5,903 bases of DNA, taken from contig JAAFHJ010000331.1 in the NCBI GenBank assembly GCA_013298325.1, forward strand, positions 1 through 5,903, read 5' to 3'. The notes below the pieces were generated by a model. The model searched no databases. It was not told the DNA's origin and was given only the letters and a program-made list of their open reading frames with translations. This DNA is from Myxococcales bacterium. Its GTDB lineage: Bacteria; Myxococcota_A; Polyangia; Polyangiales; Polyangiaceae. This document shows positions 3,857 through 5,903 of this stretch, piece after piece. The translations under genes were made by a program, and so were the position numbers. Each line of letters opens with the position of its first letter. Positions within the stretch are counted from its first letter, which is position 1.

Positions 3857-5903
3857 ATGGGCCGAAAAAAGTCGGATGGTGTTGGTGGTGTCGATGCAAC
3901 GGAGTTGACGTTTCTCGTCGAACTGGCGAGCCAGTCCACGGATGGCGGGGCCGATTCGAGAGGTCCCCTCTTGGTCGTTGCTGCATCGGCCTTCGGCGGC
4001 GGAGCTGCGGGCGACCTGTTTCGGGCGGCGCGGCGGGTTGCGGAGCCCCAAAGCGATGCGCTTCCGCTCGTCCTCAAGTGTGCGCGACCAGGCGCAGGGG
4101 CGTTGGCGCTTGCCGCTGAAGCGCGCTGGGCGGCGCGCGCGTTCTCTCCGCATTTCCCGGTCCCGGAAGCGCTGACAACGGTTGTTCGTTCGACGCATCC
4201 CGCGATCGCGGTCGGGACGGCGGTCCTCCTCCGTCGTTACGTTCCCGGGGAGGCGCTTTCGAGTCTGGATCTGCAAGATGTTAAAAATAAAGCCGATTTT
4301 GCGAGTGTTCTCTTGGGGCAAGTCTCCCGGGCCCTCGCGTCCCTGCACGGTGCGGGGCTTCGCCACGGCGACGTGAAGCCGGCGAACATTCTTGTGAGTG
4401 GCGATTCGGGGCTCGCGGTGCGGTTCGAGCTCGGCGACCTTGGGCTCGCTGCACCGTTTGGCGCGCCCCTTGAGGGGGGGACACCGGCGTTCCTTCCGCG
4501 GCCGCTCCCGACGGGGCCGGCGGCAGATGCCGACCTCTTCGCGCTCGGCCTCGTGGTTGCAAGCTGCATCGACGTGCGCGTTGGCGAGCTGCTCCGGCGT
4601 ACCGGCGACCCTGAAATGGCCGTAAAAGCTTGGTTTACTGAAGTTCGCGCGACGGAGCCGCTCCCACTCGCCGTCTCGCTCTTGCTTGCCGCCGAGCCGT
4701 CGCAGCGCCCCTCTGCCGCTGCTCTTGCGGCCCGGTTTGCGCCTTCGGCCGTTGGTGCCGCCAAGACGACCGACGACGACCCCGATCGGGTGGCCCGCGC
4801 GTGGCTCTCGTTCGCCGCGCCAGCGCTGGATCGCAGGCCGGTGCTGGCGCTCACTGGGCGGCCTCGCGTATGGGCGGAGCGGTATCTTCGCTCGATACCT
4901 GCGTTCGATGAATCGTCCGACGACGCCCACGTATCAAAGAAAGAATATACTGGTCTTTCCGTGCGCGACCGCGGGCGTTGGATGCTCGCAAGCCTCGGAC
5001 GCGCGGCGCTTCACCGGGGGCTCCTTGGCGATCGCTTCGAGGACGACGCGGCGCTTGCGGATTGGCTCGTTGCGGGCGGCTTCAGTGGCCGAAACGCCGC
5101 AAGTGATCACGCTGATGAGTCGGGCGAGGGTGCATGCAGCGTTGACCAGGATGACGTTTCTTTGCTCGCGGTTGCGCTTGCAGGGCCGTCGCCAAGTACT
5201 GAAGAGCTTGCCGCGGCTCGGGATGCCATCCTCGCAGGGAAGGGGAGTGGGGGGCTGCGACGTTTGGCAGCGCGCGCACTTGCCCGCCGCAATGGCCTTG
5301 ATGAAGATGCGCTCCTTCTCCTTGGTGACGCCCCTTCCGAGCGCCTGTTCCGAGCCGAACTTCTCCGCCGCGCGGGGGCCGTGCAGGCAGCGGAAATGAC
5401 GATTTGTTCGGCGCTTGAGGCTCACGATATCTCGGATGAAAATCGCGTTTTTGCCGATGCGATTCGTGGAAGAATTGCTTTTGATCGTGGCGATGTGGTG
5501 GGGGTTCAAGCGGCGCTCGCCGCGTTGCCAGTTCGTGGACTGCACATGGCTGGACATGTGTATTTTGCATGTTCAGAATTGCGGCTCTTGGAGGCGTGGC
5601 GGCGCGGTGACCTGGAGGCGGCAGCGCAGGCGCGCGATGCGCTGCTCGCCGCCGCGCGCGATTCCGACGAAGAGACGCGGGCTCAGGGCCTCGCGGGGAT
5701 GGTCGCGCACGCCGGCGGCGATGCCGCTGGCGCGCGCGACCACTTTCGTGAAGCCTCGTCGCGCGCGGCGCGCTTCCGCGCCCCGCGCGACGAGGCGGTG
5801 TGGCTCGTGGGGCTCGCCGCCTCCGCGGCCGAGGCGGGCCTCGGCGCGGAGGCGGTCGCCGCTGGTGAGCGCGCGAGCGCCCTCTTCGAGGCGCTCGCGC
5901 GCC
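3857..5903 (+). CDS. Serine/threonine protein kinase with TPR-like tail, C-terminus cut off
   Basis: A Hanks-type kinase fold covers about residues 38-292, followed by at least 390 helical residues; the frame is open at the window edge (682 codons seen). Motifs seen are a glycine loop GGGAAG (47-52), the ATP lysine K74 in LVLKCAR, a probable helix-C Glu E88, the catalytic loop HGDVKPAN (170-177, D172), DLG replacing DFG (D194), GTPAF (208-212), DLFALG (226-231) and R284 in SQRPSA. HGD in place of HRD means no activation-loop Arg partner. The APE glutamate is missing (LPRPL). Catalytic residues are intact, so activity is plausible. From about residue 470, Ala/Leu/Arg helices such as RRGDLEAAAQARDALL look like tetratricopeptide repeats. 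No membrane helix or signal is seen. ATG 3857 is chosen, but AGGA directly abuts it, so the start is uncertain. Many related myxobacterial kinases carry extra regulatory domains after such a tail. Confidence 0.88.
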   Translation, partial: MGRKKSDGVGGVDATELTFLVELASQSTDGGADSRGPLLVVAASAFGGGAAGDLFRAARRVAEPQSDALPLVLKCARPGAGALALAAEARWAARAFSPHFPVPEALTTVVRSTHPAIAVGTAVLLRRYVPGEALSSLDLQDVKNKADFASVLLGQVSRALASLHGAGLRHGDVKPANILVSGDSGLAVRFELGDLGLAAPFGAPLEGGTPAFLPRPLPTGPAADADLFALGLVVASCIDVRVGELLRRTGDPEMAVKAWFTEVRATEPLPLAVSLLLAAEPSQRPSAAALAARFAPSAVGAAKTTDDDPDRVARAWLSFAAPALDRRPVLALTGRPRVWAERYLRSIPAFDESSDDAHVSKKEYTGLSVRDRGRWMLASLGRAALHRGLLGDRFEDDAALADWLVAGGFSGRNAASDHADESGEGACSVDQDDVSLLAVALAGPSPSTEELAAARDAILAGKGSGGLRRLAARALARRNGLDEDALLLLGDAPSERLFRAELLRRAGAVQAAEMTICSALEAHDISDENRVFADAIRGRIAFDRGDVVGVQAALAALPVRGLHMAGHVYFACSELRLLEAWRRGDLEAAAQARDALLAAARDSDEETRAQGLAGMVAHAGGDAAGARDHFREASSRAARFRAPRDEAVWLVGLAASAAEAGLGAEAVAAGERASALFEALAR

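Noticed and set aside
3713..4930. 405-residue minus-strand open frame opposite the kinase
   Set aside because: It is Arg/Pro-rich with no recognisable motif, covers the terminator, and lies opposite clear kinase motifs. It is an expected by-product of high-GC codon use.
4934..5570. Minus-strand open frames of 162-207 residues opposite the kinase tail
   Set aside because: They show no domain character, no good ribosome-binding site, and mirror the third-position bias of the plus-strand gene.

Overview
The window looks like chromosomal DNA from a GC-rich delta-lineage bacterium, most likely a member of the Myxococcota. This is inferred from the high GC with G/C-ending codons, secreted lipoproteins with loose lipoboxes, a sigma-54 enhancer-binding regulator, and a soluble Hanks-type kinase fused to a long helical tail. 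No rRNA, tRNA, insertion sequence or CRISPR array is visible.

Layout. (1) Positions 1-1085, minus strand: a three-gene operon for exported proteins. Order of transcription is a 192-aa putative lipoprotein, a 131-aa YtkA-like lipoprotein, and the start of a third exported protein cut by the window edge. Each junction is a 4-base stop/start overlap (ATGA, then GTGA), so the three are probably translationally coupled. His and Met residues near conserved-looking turns in the first two, and a CxxC in the third, suggest a metal or redox job in the envelope, but this is inference. (2) Positions 1086-1418: a 333-bp divergent control region with two palindromes and a sigma-54-like -24 element. (3) Positions 1419-1994, plus strand: thioredoxin followed 36 bp later by a 57-aa Cys/His-rich protein, probably one operon. 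(4) Positions 2031-3365, minus strand: a PAS-AAA+-Fis sigma-54 activator, convergent with the thioredoxin unit. (5) Positions 3521-3709, plus strand: a 62-aa hydrophobic membrane protein with a strong ribosome-binding site, divergent from the activator and closed by a strong intrinsic terminator. (6) Positions 3857 to the right edge, plus strand: at least 682 residues of a serine/threonine kinase-like protein whose tail looks like tetratricopeptide helices. It is still open at position 5903.

How they may work together. The thioredoxin pair and the divergent envelope operon share one control region, which fits a redox or metal stress module. The PAS-type activator sits between that unit and the small membrane gene and could control either. 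Weak sigma-54-like sites lie upstream of both. The kinase is separated from the rest by the terminator and is probably its own unit. The most unusual items are the unlisted edge gene, the small membrane protein beside the activator, the palindromes with the same half-site before thioredoxin and before the kinase, and the abrupt codon-usage change inside the kinase gene at about 5580.
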